From positions 62,001 through 126,000 of the forward strand of contig OY759785.1 of the NCBI GenBank assembly GCA_963662605.1: DNA of 64,000 nucleotides, in the 5' to 3' direction. The notes beneath the pieces are model-generated. The model saw only the letters and a program-made list of their open reading frames with translations, was not told the origin of the DNA and made no database searches. The DNA comes from G963662605 sp963662605. GTDB taxonomy: Bacteria; Bacteroidota; Ignavibacteria; Ignavibacteriales; Ignavibacteriaceae. Positions 42,217 to 51,954 of the stretch are shown piece by piece (position 1 is the first letter of the stretch; the number at the start of each line of letters is the position of its first letter). A program made the position numbers and the translations under genes.

Positions 42217-43325
42217 ACTGCCTTTCCCAGCACTTTATCAATAGCCTCATTCACCATTTCGACACTCAGTAAATCCATGCACTTTGTCGGGCGAGCCGTT
42301 TCGCAGTATTTCCATTGTTCCGGTTTCGGCATAGCATGTACACATGGCGCACACGGTACATCGGCGCGGACAATTTGTGTAATATCAAGCGGATTGTAGG
42401 GACCTGTATCATCGGGATCAGATAATCCGATTAACATGACGGTCGGGACATCGAGCGCTGTCGAAATATGAACGGCACCGGTATCGGGAGCTATAACAAG
42501 CTGCGACATTTTGATAAGCGCCATCAGTTCACGGACATTGGTCTTACCTGCCATAGATATAGAAGTATTCTTCATCTTCGATTGGATAAATGCAACATTT
42601 GCCGCGTCACTTTCTATCCCTGTAAAAATAACTTCATAGTTATATTTATCTATAATGTAGTCGGCGACTTTACTGAATCTTTCTAATACCCATTGCCTGT
42701 CGGAATTCGGATTGCTTGAGCCGTAGTGAATCACCGCCATTTTTTTGCTGGGTGCGTGTCCCGACTTTTTGAGTAATGCGCTCATTGCGAGAATCTCTTC
42801 ACCGGTGACGGCGATCTCCGCGCGGTCAACACAGTTGACTGTCCACTCTCTCACGGTAGCCGTTTCCGCGAGCACCATTCTCTGCTTCGGGCGTTCAACG
42901 CAATAATCGTACATACCGCTGTATTTATTGGTAAATCCCGCCATGTGTTTTCCACCGACAATTTTTCCCATAATGGTAAAGTGCGTATTGTTTTCCTGCA
43001 CGAGAACAACATCATAATGATTTTTATGGAGTCCGCGGAAAAACACCAACTGCTTGAGGACGGAGAAAAAATTATAATTGAAGTTGAAGGGATAAATGTT
43101 CCGCACATTTTTAAAATTTTTCAGCACTGGCACAGCCTGCGGACCCACCACCGCATCGATAACAATTTCGGGGAATGTTTCATTTAAGCGACGAAGGACA
43201 GAAGTAATAGATACAATATCGCCGAGCAATCCGTTGCGGATAATCAATACACTTTTGACATTCGGACGTGTACGCGCGAATTTCAAAAAATCTGTCCGTC
43301 TGAAAAATCTCTGTTCTTCTGTCAT
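42213..43325 (-). CDS. Family 9 glycosyltransferase (heptosyltransferase-like)
   Basis: A 370-residue GT-B fold enzyme of the ADP-heptose:LPS heptosyltransferase family. 'KSVLIIRNGLLGDIVSITSVLRRL' is the family N-terminus (R.G.LGD...), and 'LVIAPDTGAVHISTALDVPTVMLIG' is the donor-binding block. Cys-rich 'CAPCVHAMPKPEQWKYCETARPTKCMDLL' near the C-terminus is also typical of GT9 members. It should act on the cytoplasmic face during LPS core assembly. An in-frame start at 43349 exists; the ATG at 43323-43325 gives 'MTEEQRFF'. Convergent with the MsbA-like exporter gene; both point to LPS. Confidence 0.9.
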   Translation of the reverse strand: MTEEQRFFRRTDFLKFARTRPNVKSVLIIRNGLLGDIVSITSVLRRLNETFPEIVIDAVVGPQAVPVLKNFKNVRNIYPFNFNYNFFSVLKQLVFFRGLHKNHYDVVLVQENNTHFTIMGKIVGGKHMAGFTNKYSGMYDYCVERPKQRMVLAETATVREWTVNCVDRAEIAVTGEEILAMSALLKKSGHAPSKKMAVIHYGSSNPNSDRQWVLERFSKVADYIIDKYNYEVIFTGIESDAANVAFIQSKMKNTSISMAGKTNVRELMALIKMSQLVIAPDTGAVHISTALDVPTVMLIGLSDPDDTGPYNPLDITQIVRADVPCAPCVHAMPKPEQWKYCETARPTKCMDLLSVEMVNEAIDKVLGKAV

Positions 43326-43467
43326 TGTATATAATTGTATAGTAAACACTTTTGTCTATGCAATAATAACGAAGATTTCCGAGATATTGAAGAGTAGGAA
43401 CAGCCGCAAGAGAAATTCACGCCAAGTCGCAAAACCGCCAAGATATTTTTAACAACAAAAAATAGAT

Positions 43468-43540
43468 GGGTCATCGAGTGCCTTGACGCAGTCGAGGTGT
43501 ACCTGCCCGACTGCGCCAGTCAGGCGGGTCGAGATGACTC
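43468..43540. repeat. GGGTCATCGAG element with palindromic insert
   Basis: GGGTCATCGAG (43468-43478) and TCGAGATGACTC (43529-43540) are inverted ends. Inside lies a second palindrome, ACCTGCCCGACTG/CAGTCAGGCGGGT (43501-43529), of the same GC-rich kind that interrupts the repeat at 37460-37523. Confidence 0.7.
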
Positions 43541-43632
43541 CTGGCAGCAAGTCTCGAGAGACCAGCCGCATAAAATCACAGAAAAATTAACTGCAAAGAC
43601 GCAAAGTTTATTTTTTAGAAAATAAAAAAAGT

Positions 43633-43751
43633 GGGTCATCGAGTAGAGGTTGTATCAAAACCCCAAACAGAGTTCAAACAACAATAACGACATTGTTTTC
43701 CGCTAATTGCTTTTATAAAACATTTTTGATACAGACTCGTATCGAGATGAC
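43633..43751. repeat. GGGTCATCGAGTA element, 119 bp
   Basis: GGGTCATCGAGTA (43633-43645) and GTATCGAGATGAC (about 43739-43751) are inverted ends. An inner exact pair, TGTATCAAAA (43651-43660) and TTTTGATACA (43724-43733), extends the stem. The same end sequence occurs at 43468 and, reversed, at 58286. Confidence 0.72.
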
Positions 43752-43864
43752 TTCGAGCAGAATATTCTGATTCGTGTTTTAACTGAAGGTGTAGTTGTTC
43801 TAAAATTAAAATAACTTGGCGTCTTAACGTCTCTGCGGTACGTTCTTATACTGGATATATGGTA

Positions 43865-45070
43865 CTATTTGCCAGCAGCGATATGCGCGGTTGTCCATGC
43901 GGCCTGAAAATTAAATCCACCAGTAATGCCGTCAATGTTTAGCACTTCCCCCGCAAAGAAAAGGTTTTTGTGCAATTTGCTTTGCATGGTTTTGAAGTCA
44001 ACTTGTTTTAAATCAACACCGCCGCAGGTGACGAATTCATCTTTAAATGTTGATTTGCCGGATATTACAAATTGTCCTTGTGCTAATTCTTCAGCAAGTC
44101 TTCGCATGCCTTCTTTTGAGATACCGTTCCACATTTTTTCAGGAGCAATACCTGTATGTGCCATTAGCGACTCCCACAAACGCTGCGGTAGTTCAAACAT
44201 CGCGTGTGAATCCACCTTTTTATTCGGCGACTGCCGCTTTTCGTTTGTCAGGTTTTCAAAAACCTGCTCAATCGAGTATTTCCCCGTCCAATTTATTATC
44301 AGGGTACACGAGTAATCACGTTCGGCTAATTCGCGTGTGCCCCACGCGGAAAGTTTTAATATGGCGGGACCGCTGAATCCCCAATGCGTAATCAGCACCG
44401 GACCGCTTTGTTTAAGTCTCGTATCTTTTATACTGAGCGAAGCATTCGCGACACTAATGCCGGGTAATCCGCTTATCCGTTCGTCGTTGCAATTAAAAGT
44501 AAACAATGACGGTAAGGGTGGAACGATGGTATAGCCCAGACCGGCGAGCATTTCCCAAATGTTTTCATTATTGCCTGATGCAACAATCAGTTTATCGGCT
44601 TCAAGGGCTATCTCATTATAGATAACTTCCCAATGAATCCCTTCATTTTCAACCGGTGTTATTGCTGTAATAGCTGCGTTGAGTATGACTTCAATTCCAA
44701 GCTTTTGCGCTTCGTGCATGAAGCAGTCAATTATCGTCTGTGACGAATTACTGACGGGGAACATCCTGCCATCTGCTTCCGCGCGCAATTCCACCCCGCG
44801 GTCTTTGAACCATTCGATGGTATCCTTGGGTTGAAAACGGTAAAAGCAGGAAAGTAATTCCTTTGAACCACGCGGATAATTTTTGATAAGTACTTTCGGC
44901 TCAAAGGTCGCATTGGTAACATTGCATCTGCCGCCGCCTGAAATTTTTACCTTGGACAAAACTTTCCCTGTGCGTTCAAGAATTATAACCTTCGCATCGG
45001 AATTATTTTCTGCCGCATTGATAGCGGCGAAAAATCCCGCCGCGCCGCCGCCGATAATGACAATATTCAT
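43865..45070 (-). CDS. HI0933/BaiN-family NAD(P)/FAD-dependent oxidoreductase
   Basis: A 401-residue flavoprotein. FAD motif IGGGAAGFFAAINAAENN starts at residue 5, followed by 'LERTGKVLSKVKISGGGRCNVTN', which is diagnostic of the HI0933/YhiN/BaiN family, and C-terminal 'LFFAGEVLNIDGITGGFNFQAAWTTAHIAAG'. Some family members reduce bile-acid intermediates in gut bacteria, but the general function is unknown. Its ATG overlaps the recG stop by one base (TGATG), so the genes are translationally coupled. Confidence 0.93.
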   Translation of the reverse strand: MNIVIIGGGAAGFFAAINAAENNSDAKVIILERTGKVLSKVKISGGGRCNVTNATFEPKVLIKNYPRGSKELLSCFYRFQPKDTIEWFKDRGVELRAEADGRMFPVSNSSQTIIDCFMHEAQKLGIEVILNAAITAITPVENEGIHWEVIYNEIALEADKLIVASGNNENIWEMLAGLGYTIVPPLPSLFTFNCNDERISGLPGISVANASLSIKDTRLKQSGPVLITHWGFSGPAILKLSAWGTRELAERDYSCTLIINWTGKYSIEQVFENLTNEKRQSPNKKVDSHAMFELPQRLWESLMAHTGIAPEKMWNGISKEGMRRLAEELAQGQFVISGKSTFKDEFVTCGGVDLKQVDFKTMQSKLHKNLFFAGEVLNIDGITGGFNFQAAWTTAHIAAGK

Positions 45071-47289
45071 CAGGCTATCTTCGCGTATTTGAGGTTTTCG
45101 GAATAATGTTCAAGCAGATTTTTGGCTATCAGTTTGTGTTCGGGCAAAGATAGCTTTTCATCACCACGGATTATATCAAATGCCTCTTTCTTTGCTTCAA
45201 TAAGCAAGGGGCCGTCTTCAGTAATATCAGCGTATTTGAATTCCGGGAAGCCGCTCTGCTTTGTGCCGAAAATATCTCCCGGCCCGCGCAGTTTTAAATC
45301 AACCTCAGCAACTTTAAAGCCGTCGAGAAATTTTACCATAGTCTGCAAGCGTATTGAGGCTTTGTATTTTTCCAATAACGCAGGAGCGAGGTACTCAATA
45401 TTATCCTTGATCTTTGCCGATGCCGCGACAACCTCATCGGGTGCAACAAGAACACAATATGATTGCTGTGTTCCCCTGCCGACCCTTCCACGCAACTGGT
45501 GTAATTGGCTTAGCCCGAAATGATGCGCATCATTGATTACCATAATATTTGCATTCGGAATATCAATACCGACCTCAATTACTGTTGTCGCGATAAGCAC
45601 ATCAAACTCTTTTGCAGCAAAGCGGTTCATCATTTCTTCCTTTTGCTGCCATTTCATACGTCCGTGCAAGAGGCCAACGCGCATATCTTTAAGAAATGTT
45701 GTGCTTAATTCCTCATAATGCTGCTGCGCAGCCTTCAGTTCAAGCTTTTCGGATTCCTCAACAAGCGGGTACACCACAAACGCCTGATATCCTTCATTCA
45801 CTTTATCGTGAATGAATTTATATATTAATGGCAGCCGCTGTTCTCCGCGTAGATCGGTACGGATAGGAATCCTGTTCTTCGGCATTTCATCTATAACGGA
45901 AACATCAAGGTCACCGTAGAGTGTCATAGAAAGAGTACGGGGTATCGGTGTGGCCGACATAACCAGACAATCCGGCGCTTCACCTTTTTGAATAAGCCGG
46001 GCGCGTTGAATAACACCAAATCGGTGCTGCTCATCAATAACCACTAACCCAAGTTTATTGAACACGACCCCTCCCTCAAACAAGGCGTGCGTGCCGATAA
46101 TAATATTCGCGCCGCTTCTCGCGATACTGTCGAGCTCAGTATTCCGCTTTGATTTTCCCTGCCCCCCGATAACCAATGCTGTTTTAATTTTGTATTGCGG
46201 AAACTTTTCAAGAAACGGTTCAAGCATTTTATTTATACTTCGAGCATGCTGATCAGCAAGTATTTCCGTAGGAGCCATAAACGCAGCCTGATAGCCGCTG
46301 TCAATCGCGATTAGTATTGCAATCAGTGCAACGATAGTCTTACCGCTTCCGACATCACCCTGCAGCAGCCGGTTCATCGGCTCACCGTTCAGCATGTCGC
46401 CACGGATCTCATGCAGCACATTTTTCTGCGCGTTTGTTAAGTCAAACGGCAGAACAGAAAGAAAATCCTTTACTAAAGAAGACTGCACTTGCAGAGAATG
46501 TCCTTTTATCTTCAGTTTATAATTGTTCTTTCGCATTGCAACTAATATTTCAAGGAAGAATAATTCTTCAAATTTCAACCGGCGTTTTGCCAGCTCAATT
46601 TCTTCCTTCGAGTTAGGATAATGCATAATGCGGACGGTTTCGCTTAACGAAAGCAGATTATGCTTTTTGACAATCTCTTCGGGAAGCGACTCTTCTATAT
46701 ATTGCAGATACTCATCAAGTGCGAATGTGACGATTTTACGGAAGCTCAAGTCTCCGATATTTGAATTCCGCAGTTCTTTCGGAATTCGGTAGAAAGGTAT
46801 GATTTTTCCCGTACTAAAAAAGTGTTTTGATTCGTCTTCGGTAATTCTGTCGAAATCGGGATGCGCAAACTGGAGATTGCCATACTTGGAGAATGTCGGT
46901 CTTGCCGAAACCGCATAAATCTGTCCAGCTTCAAACCTGTCCTCAAAGTATTTTGCGCCCTGAAACCAGATCATTTCAAAAAATCCTTTTTCATCGCGCA
47001 TATTCACGAGAAGAATTTCATTCCCTCTGGCTCGTCCCCGCACTTGTTTTTTTTCAACGCCTATCACTTTTCCGATAATGGTAATCTCGCCCTCATAACC
47101 GTTTAGCACATACTGGACTGCCTGCGTGGAAGTAAGCAACGTTGAGCGGTCAAGGTAGCGGGTTGGAAAGCAGAACAGTAAATCGCGAACCGTGCGCAGA
47201 CCCGATTTTTCCATAAGCGCACCGCGCTTCGGACCCACAGTCTTAATAAACTGCACCGGACTTTGTAATTTCTGTTCAGAGGCGGTCAT
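45070..47289 (-). CDS. recG: ATP-dependent DNA helicase RecG
   Basis: A 739-residue RecG, the monomeric helicase that remodels stalled forks and branched DNA. The N-terminal wedge (OB) region is about 60-190. Helicase motifs: LLQGDVGSGKT (I), 'MAPTEILADQHA' (Ia), DEQH (II, 'VVIDEQHRFGV'), 'MSATPIPRT' (III), 'IATTVIEVGIDIPNA' (V) and QLRGRVGRG (VI). The C-terminal 'FLDGFKVAEVDLKLRGPGDIFGTKQSG' is the RecG-specific TRG-like region. It lies four bases downstream of the YigZ gene and upstream of the flavoprotein in the same run. Confidence 0.97.
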   Translation of the reverse strand: MTASEQKLQSPVQFIKTVGPKRGALMEKSGLRTVRDLLFCFPTRYLDRSTLLTSTQAVQYVLNGYEGEITIIGKVIGVEKKQVRGRARGNEILLVNMRDEKGFFEMIWFQGAKYFEDRFEAGQIYAVSARPTFSKYGNLQFAHPDFDRITEDESKHFFSTGKIIPFYRIPKELRNSNIGDLSFRKIVTFALDEYLQYIEESLPEEIVKKHNLLSLSETVRIMHYPNSKEEIELAKRRLKFEELFFLEILVAMRKNNYKLKIKGHSLQVQSSLVKDFLSVLPFDLTNAQKNVLHEIRGDMLNGEPMNRLLQGDVGSGKTIVALIAILIAIDSGYQAAFMAPTEILADQHARSINKMLEPFLEKFPQYKIKTALVIGGQGKSKRNTELDSIARSGANIIIGTHALFEGGVVFNKLGLVVIDEQHRFGVIQRARLIQKGEAPDCLVMSATPIPRTLSMTLYGDLDVSVIDEMPKNRIPIRTDLRGEQRLPLIYKFIHDKVNEGYQAFVVYPLVEESEKLELKAAQQHYEELSTTFLKDMRVGLLHGRMKWQQKEEMMNRFAAKEFDVLIATTVIEVGIDIPNANIMVINDAHHFGLSQLHQLRGRVGRGTQQSYCVLVAPDEVVAASAKIKDNIEYLAPALLEKYKASIRLQTMVKFLDGFKVAEVDLKLRGPGDIFGTKQSGFPEFKYADITEDGPLLIEAKKEAFDIIRGDEKLSLPEHKLIAKNLLEHYSENLKYAKIA

Positions 47290-47293
47290 TGAT

Positions 47294-47914
47294 TTACAAG
47301 TACATTGTTTCTTTTTGAATATTAAGGATTTTCACTCTGCCGCTGCATACATCAATCAGCTTAACCTGAAACTCCTCAACAACATCAAGGCGCACCAGCA
47401 GTCCGAATTCCGCGTCTTCATCAAATCCGGTGTTCAATATCTTAACGGGATATTGTGAAAACAAATGGTATAAAGCACTGGAGCGGTCATAGTCGGCACG
47501 AACCGTCATTTCGAGGTAAGCGTATTTTGCGGCCTTCTCACATTTTTCCAGAGCCGTATCCGAGGCAGTATAATATGCTTTTCCAAGCGGACCCACGCCC
47601 AATTTCACTCCACCGAAATACCGGATAACGACGACAACAACGTTGTGCATTTCATGATGTTCGATTGCCTGTAATATCCTTGCCCCGGCAGTGCCCGAGG
47701 GTTCACCGGCATCGGAATATTTCGTCGTACCGTCACTCAGCCTCAACGCGTAACAGTGATGTGCGGCATCGTATAAGTCTTTCTTGTTCTTTTCAAGCAG
47801 AAGCATCGCCTCATCAACACTCTTGACAGGATATGCCCGTGCCACAAAAAGAGATCCTCTTTCCTTATACGTGCCTTCGGCAAATGCGGTAATTGTTGTA
47901 AATGTAAGAAGCAT
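47294..47914 (-). CDS. YigZ/IMPACT (UPF0029) family protein
   Basis: A 206-residue YigZ-family protein. The N-terminal domain carries 'KERGSLFVARAYPVKSVDEA', 'AAHHCYALRL', 'YSDAGEPSGTAGARILQAIE' and 'VVVVIRYFGGVKLGVGPLGKAY', the IMPACT/UPF0029 signature; the C-terminal 70 residues fit the DUF1949 ferredoxin-like fold. Eukaryotic IMPACT regulates GCN2; the bacterial function is unknown. The ATG at 47912-47914 is used in place of a TTG at 47920 that overlaps the kinase stop. It is flanked by a histidine kinase and recG on the same strand. Confidence 0.92.
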   Translation of the reverse strand: MLLTFTTITAFAEGTYKERGSLFVARAYPVKSVDEAMLLLEKNKKDLYDAAHHCYALRLSDGTTKYSDAGEPSGTAGARILQAIEHHEMHNVVVVVIRYFGGVKLGVGPLGKAYYTASDTALEKCEKAAKYAYLEMTVRADYDRSSALYHLFSQYPVKILNTGFDEDAEFGLLVRLDVVEEFQVKLIDVCSGRVKILNIQKETMYL

Positions 47915-47916
47915 AA

Positions 47917-49698
47917 TCAATTAGTCACAATATAATAATCCCGTTCGGGAAACAAGAGATAGAAAGTAGTGCCTTTGCCTACTTCACTTTCCGTCCATAT
48001 CTTTCCCTGGTGTTTATCCATAAATTCTTTACATAATATCAATCCCAAACCCGTTCCACTTTCTCCGGCAGTTCCGCTCTTTGAGTACATGTGCTCAATG
48101 GAGAAAATGATTTCTTTTTCCTTATCACTCAGACCGATGCCCTTATCGGCAACCGAAATAACAATTCCTTCGTTGGTTTTTTTTCCGCCGATTACCACGG
48201 AGCTGCCCGGTTGAGAAAATTTGACCGCGTTGCTAATCAGGTTTCTCAAAACCGAACCAACCATTTCTTCATCTCCGTATATCTGAATATCCGGTGGAAT
48301 CATTGAAAGCAGCCTGATATGTTTCTGATCTGCCATATGGTATAATGCAATTATAGCATTGCTGGCTATCAGTTTCATATCCAGAGTTTTCGGACGAAAC
48401 ATGATTTTTCCGGTTCTTGATCCAGCCCATTGCAGTAAATTTTCAAGAAGCTTCAGAGTATTTTCCGAAAGTAATTTTAAGTCGGATAAAAACTTAAGCT
48501 GTCCCGCCCTATCTAAACTATTAAATTCCTCAACCAATATTTCGGTCAATCCGATGATCGCGGTAAAAGGACTTTTCAGATCGTGCGCGATTATCGAGAA
48601 CAGCCTGTCCTTCGAAGCATTCTGCTCAATTAGTTCTTTTTCACTTTCCCGCATGATTTTGTCGGCTTCGACAAGCGCATTCTCATCTTTTTTTCTTTCG
48701 CTAATATCGCGCAGGCTGATGATCTTTCCCTGCTCTGCACCGGACTCGCTGACCATCACGGAAATCAGTGCGGCATATGTCGCATCATTAATCACAACTT
48801 CGCTTTCCCCAACGGAGTTCATGAAAAGATTAATGATATTCATCGGTAGTTGCGCTCTGAGTTCGTAAATATATTTTCCGAGCATTTTTTTATTACCGAC
48901 CAGACGGATTGCCGCGGCATTCATATCAATAACGCGGGCTTGCGAATCAATAACAATAACTGCATCGCGCATAGATTCAAATATTCGTTCCCGCGCCGCC
49001 GGAATAATGTCTATTTTACCGCTGCGGCTTATGCCGACATAAAACAATCCGCCTGCAATTATCAGTGACAGTCCTGTAAAATCAACGTGCCCGGCGCCTT
49101 GAATAAGAAACATCATATTGGCAAACCATGGCAGTCCGATAGCTGTCACAATGCTGAATGCTTTAACTCCGAATAATTTTCCTGTTGCCACCAGATAATA
49201 AAACCAGGCAATTGCACTTGCGAGAAACATGCCATACGAATAAATCATTTGCACGTAGTACCATTCTCCGCGGACAAAACCAAGCTCCATTAGTCCATCC
49301 ACGTGTATTATTCTCGCGCTCGTGAAGTAAGCGTGGTGCATACTATTGGTGCACAGTAATAAGTATGTGATACCCGGAATAATATATAAATATGCCAGAC
49401 GTCTTCTTAAACGAAAAATCCGGGGTGAAAGAAGTTCAATCGCGACCGCCAATGATAAGACCGGCAGAATCGGCAGCCCCATATACTGCAGAATCACTCC
49501 GTACATCTTCCATGTAAATGTTGGGAATGTGAGCTCGATAAGATAACCCAGCACCCACATAGTCACCGCCAATTGGAACATGCCAAGCATATGGATGGCT
49601 TTTTTTTCATCACGCTTAAAACATAAAAAGCAAATAACGACAGAAAAACATAATACGACAACCATACTCCAGATGGTGATTTGCGGAGCAACTATCAT
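47917..49698 (-). CDS. 7TM-PAS sensor histidine kinase (second of a tandem pair)
   Basis: A 593-residue hybrid-free histidine kinase. Seven hydrophobic helices (about 5-215) form a HisKA_7TM-type sensor region. A PAS-like domain follows (about 235-340, 'MRDAVIVIDSQARVIDMNAA'). The HisKA domain has phosphoacceptor His372 in FSIIAHDLKSPF, and the HATPase has 'NLISNAVKFSQPG' (N box), 'VADKGIGL' (G1) and 'GTGLGLILCKEF' (G2). No receiver domain and no response regulator lie nearby. Its start overlaps the stop of the paralogous kinase upstream by four bases (ATGA), so both should be made together. Confidence 0.93.
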   Translation of the reverse strand: MIVAPQITIWSMVVVLCFSVVICFLCFKRDEKKAIHMLGMFQLAVTMWVLGYLIELTFPTFTWKMYGVILQYMGLPILPVLSLAVAIELLSPRIFRLRRRLAYLYIIPGITYLLLCTNSMHHAYFTSARIIHVDGLMELGFVRGEWYYVQMIYSYGMFLASAIAWFYYLVATGKLFGVKAFSIVTAIGLPWFANMMFLIQGAGHVDFTGLSLIIAGGLFYVGISRSGKIDIIPAARERIFESMRDAVIVIDSQARVIDMNAAAIRLVGNKKMLGKYIYELRAQLPMNIINLFMNSVGESEVVINDATYAALISVMVSESGAEQGKIISLRDISERKKDENALVEADKIMRESEKELIEQNASKDRLFSIIAHDLKSPFTAIIGLTEILVEEFNSLDRAGQLKFLSDLKLLSENTLKLLENLLQWAGSRTGKIMFRPKTLDMKLIASNAIIALYHMADQKHIRLLSMIPPDIQIYGDEEMVGSVLRNLISNAVKFSQPGSSVVIGGKKTNEGIVISVADKGIGLSDKEKEIIFSIEHMYSKSGTAGESGTGLGLILCKEFMDKHQGKIWTESEVGKGTTFYLLFPERDYYIVTN

Positions 49699-51482
49699 GA
49701 CTTGTTCCTTCCTTCCGCAATCCGGCTGGCGGCAGCAATTCCTTTTGGTATCGTGAAAGAAAAAGTTGTTCCTTCTCCGGGGATGCTGTCAACCCCAATT
49801 TGCCCGCCGTGTTTTCCAACAAATTCTTTGCAGACAATCAAGCCAAGGCCGGTTCCCGCTTCGCCGGAGGTTCCTCTTTCGGATGCTGCTTTTTCAATTC
49901 TGAACAGGCGGTCTTTAATATCAGGAGACATACCCTTTCCCTTATCCGCAACCATAAAACAGAATTCTTTTCCCCGCTCCTCGTGACTCACGACGATGTT
50001 GTTCCCTTGAAACGAATACTTTATCGCATTCGCTATCAGGTTGCGGAAGACCGTTTCGATCATATCCTCATCATATACTAAAATTGTATTTTCAGGAATG
50101 CTGCAAATGATTTGTATATTCTTGAGCTTCGCCGTCTGCGTCAGCAGCGCGCATACACTTTCGGCAGTCTTTCCGGCATCCTGCTTTTCAGGATGAAACG
50201 ATATTGCTCCCGTTTGTACCCGTGACCACTGGAGTAAGTTTTCGACCAATTTTAATGTGTTCACGGAAAGTGTTTTTAGATCCGAAAGCCATTGATATAT
50301 TTCCTCGCGCGAGGTAGCATCGTACTCTTCAATGATAATCTGCGTGAGGCCTATCATGGAAGAAAACGGACTTTTCAAATCATGCGCGATAATGGAAAAG
50401 AATTTATCCTTTGAAGTGTTCAGCTTAACAAGTTCCTGCTGGCTTGCTTTAAGGACATCCTGCTTTGCCTGCAATTCAAGCTGGGCTTTTTTCCTCCGGG
50501 TTATGTCCCTCATGCTGATGATTTTTCCAAACGAAATCAAATCCTCGGTGCGGAGTATTGATACCGAAGCATCATAGGTTTTTCCTTCAATACTCAATTC
50601 ATACCGCCCCTCGCTTTTAAATAAAATATCCGGCAATATCACACCGGCTCCGTGTATATCAACGCCCAAAAGATCATTGCCGAATTGATTCTTTGCAGAG
50701 GTGCTCATGTCAACAATCCGGTCACCGACGTCGAGCACAATTACATAATCCTGCATGGATTCAAACACCTGTGCCCGAGCAGCCGGAAAAACGTCGAACA
50801 GCTGATATTTTAACATCGCCCAAATAATAAGGATACCCGAAAAAATAAAGCATACCGGAGTAAAATCGAGGTGTGTTGCCCCACCTAAAACATATACAAT
50901 ATTGCCCACCCACGGAAGGATAACGGAAATGAAAAGCACTAATGTATGAGTCCGGAATATCTGATGGTTTCGTATTAAAAATATAAACGCCATTATTGCG
51001 CCCAGCAGCAGAACGCCGTAGGAATACACAACATGCACGGCATACCACACGCCCATTTCCTTTCCTATGAAACTGAGCCCGTCGTAAGTTGCCACGCGGG
51101 GATTAACATACATGATACTATGATAATCGTTGGTCGCCAGTAATAAAAAGGTAATAGTCGGAACAATATTCGCCAGGAAAAACTGCGTTTTGGTAGGCAT
51201 CTTGCCATCGGTAATAAAATACGCCATAGAGCACAGCATCATCACCGGGACAAAAGCAATCCCAAGGTATTCGATTTTTAGAATTGCAAATTTGAGGTGA
51301 AATGTAGGCATAAATATCTCGCCTAAATAGCCACCCGCCCAAATCGTACCTGTTAGAAAAAAAACAGAAAAGTATTTAGTATCAATTTGCAGCCGGTTCC
51401 GGAAAAATACAATTGTGAGCATGAGCGAAAGAACTGTTGCCAGAGCCAGACCGGTTACAAATCCTATCTGAAGTATATTCAT
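49695..51482 (-). CDS. 7TM-PAS sensor histidine kinase (first of a tandem pair)
   Basis: A 595-residue paralogue of the following kinase with the same order: seven-helix sensor (about 5-215), PAS (about 235-335, 'MQDYVIVLDVGDRIVDMSTS'), coiled linker, HisKA with His367 in FSIIAHDLKSPF, and HATPase ('NLIANAIKYSFQG', 'VADKGKGMS', 'GTGLGLIVCKEF'). 'ISMRDITRRKKAQLELQ' resembles the PAS-kinase linkers of the family. The signal is unknown; both kinases share 'VHLDFT/HVDFTG'-like loop sequences in the membrane part, suggesting related ligands. No cognate regulator is in the window. Confidence 0.93.
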   Translation of the reverse strand: MNILQIGFVTGLALATVLSLMLTIVFFRNRLQIDTKYFSVFFLTGTIWAGGYLGEIFMPTFHLKFAILKIEYLGIAFVPVMMLCSMAYFITDGKMPTKTQFFLANIVPTITFLLLATNDYHSIMYVNPRVATYDGLSFIGKEMGVWYAVHVVYSYGVLLLGAIMAFIFLIRNHQIFRTHTLVLFISVILPWVGNIVYVLGGATHLDFTPVCFIFSGILIIWAMLKYQLFDVFPAARAQVFESMQDYVIVLDVGDRIVDMSTSAKNQFGNDLLGVDIHGAGVILPDILFKSEGRYELSIEGKTYDASVSILRTEDLISFGKIISMRDITRRKKAQLELQAKQDVLKASQQELVKLNTSKDKFFSIIAHDLKSPFSSMIGLTQIIIEEYDATSREEIYQWLSDLKTLSVNTLKLVENLLQWSRVQTGAISFHPEKQDAGKTAESVCALLTQTAKLKNIQIICSIPENTILVYDEDMIETVFRNLIANAIKYSFQGNNIVVSHEERGKEFCFMVADKGKGMSPDIKDRLFRIEKAASERGTSGEAGTGLGLIVCKEFVGKHGGQIGVDSIPGEGTTFSFTIPKGIAAASRIAEGRNKS

Positions 51483-51588
51483 TTTCTTTTTAGAATTTAC
51501 ATTAATACATTAACAAAATTATTGCACGTTTCAAAAATAAATCTCATTATATTCTCGTTGAATCTTCTAATAATTATTGAGACGTTTT

Positions 51589-51954
51589 ATGAATGAAACC
51601 ATCTACTTATTATTAATTGGACTTGCGGCAGGAGTAATGAGCGGTTTTCTGGGAATCGGCGGCGGCATCATTATTATTCCGGCGCTGACTCTGCTTTTGG
51701 GTTTCTCGCAAAAAGCCGCGCAAGGAACATCTCTTGCATTACTGCTGCCCCCCATTGGTGTATTTGCGGTTATCAATTATTATAAAGCCGGAAATGTTGA
51801 TCTTCGCGCAGCAGGACTTATGGTTGTCACGTTTCTTGTCGGTAGTTATTTTGCCTCTGTTTGGGCGGTAAAGCTGCCGGATGCTATTGTTAAGAAAGTT
51901 TTTGCTTCATTCCTCCTGATCTACGCAATAAAACTCTTTATGGATAAAAATTAA
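51589..51954 (+). CDS. Half-size TauE/SafE family permease
   Basis: A 121-residue membrane protein with about four helices. 'IGLAAGVMSGFLGIGGGIIIIPALTLLLGFSQKAAQGTSLALLL' is the conserved N-terminal repeat of the sulfite-exporter TauE/SafE family (DUF81). Full-length members have two such repeats and about 250 residues, so this is a single-repeat form that presumably works as a dimer. The substrate may be a sulfur-containing or other organic anion. The ATG at 51589 is favoured over an in-frame TTG at 51577. A strong hairpin follows its stop. Confidence 0.88.
   Translation: MNETIYLLLIGLAAGVMSGFLGIGGGIIIIPALTLLLGFSQKAAQGTSLALLLPPIGVFAVINYYKAGNVDLRAAGLMVVTFLVGSYFASVWAVKLPDAIVKKVFASFLLIYAIKLFMDKN

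Larger units (their letters stand above)
43326..43864. other. Gene-free repeat cluster
   Basis: The 539 bases hold no credible gene. They contain two 'GGGTCATCGAG...CGAGATGAC' elements (43468-43540 and 43633-43751) and pieces of another repeat type built around 'ACGCCAAG' and 'GCAAAGACGCAAAG' (43421-43450, 43588-43615, and inverted at about 43808-43840). Confidence 0.65.

Noticed and set aside
43326..43864. Possible CRISPR array in a repeat-rich gap
   Set aside because: Repeats are few, inverted, and of unequal length and spacing; there are no cas genes in the window.
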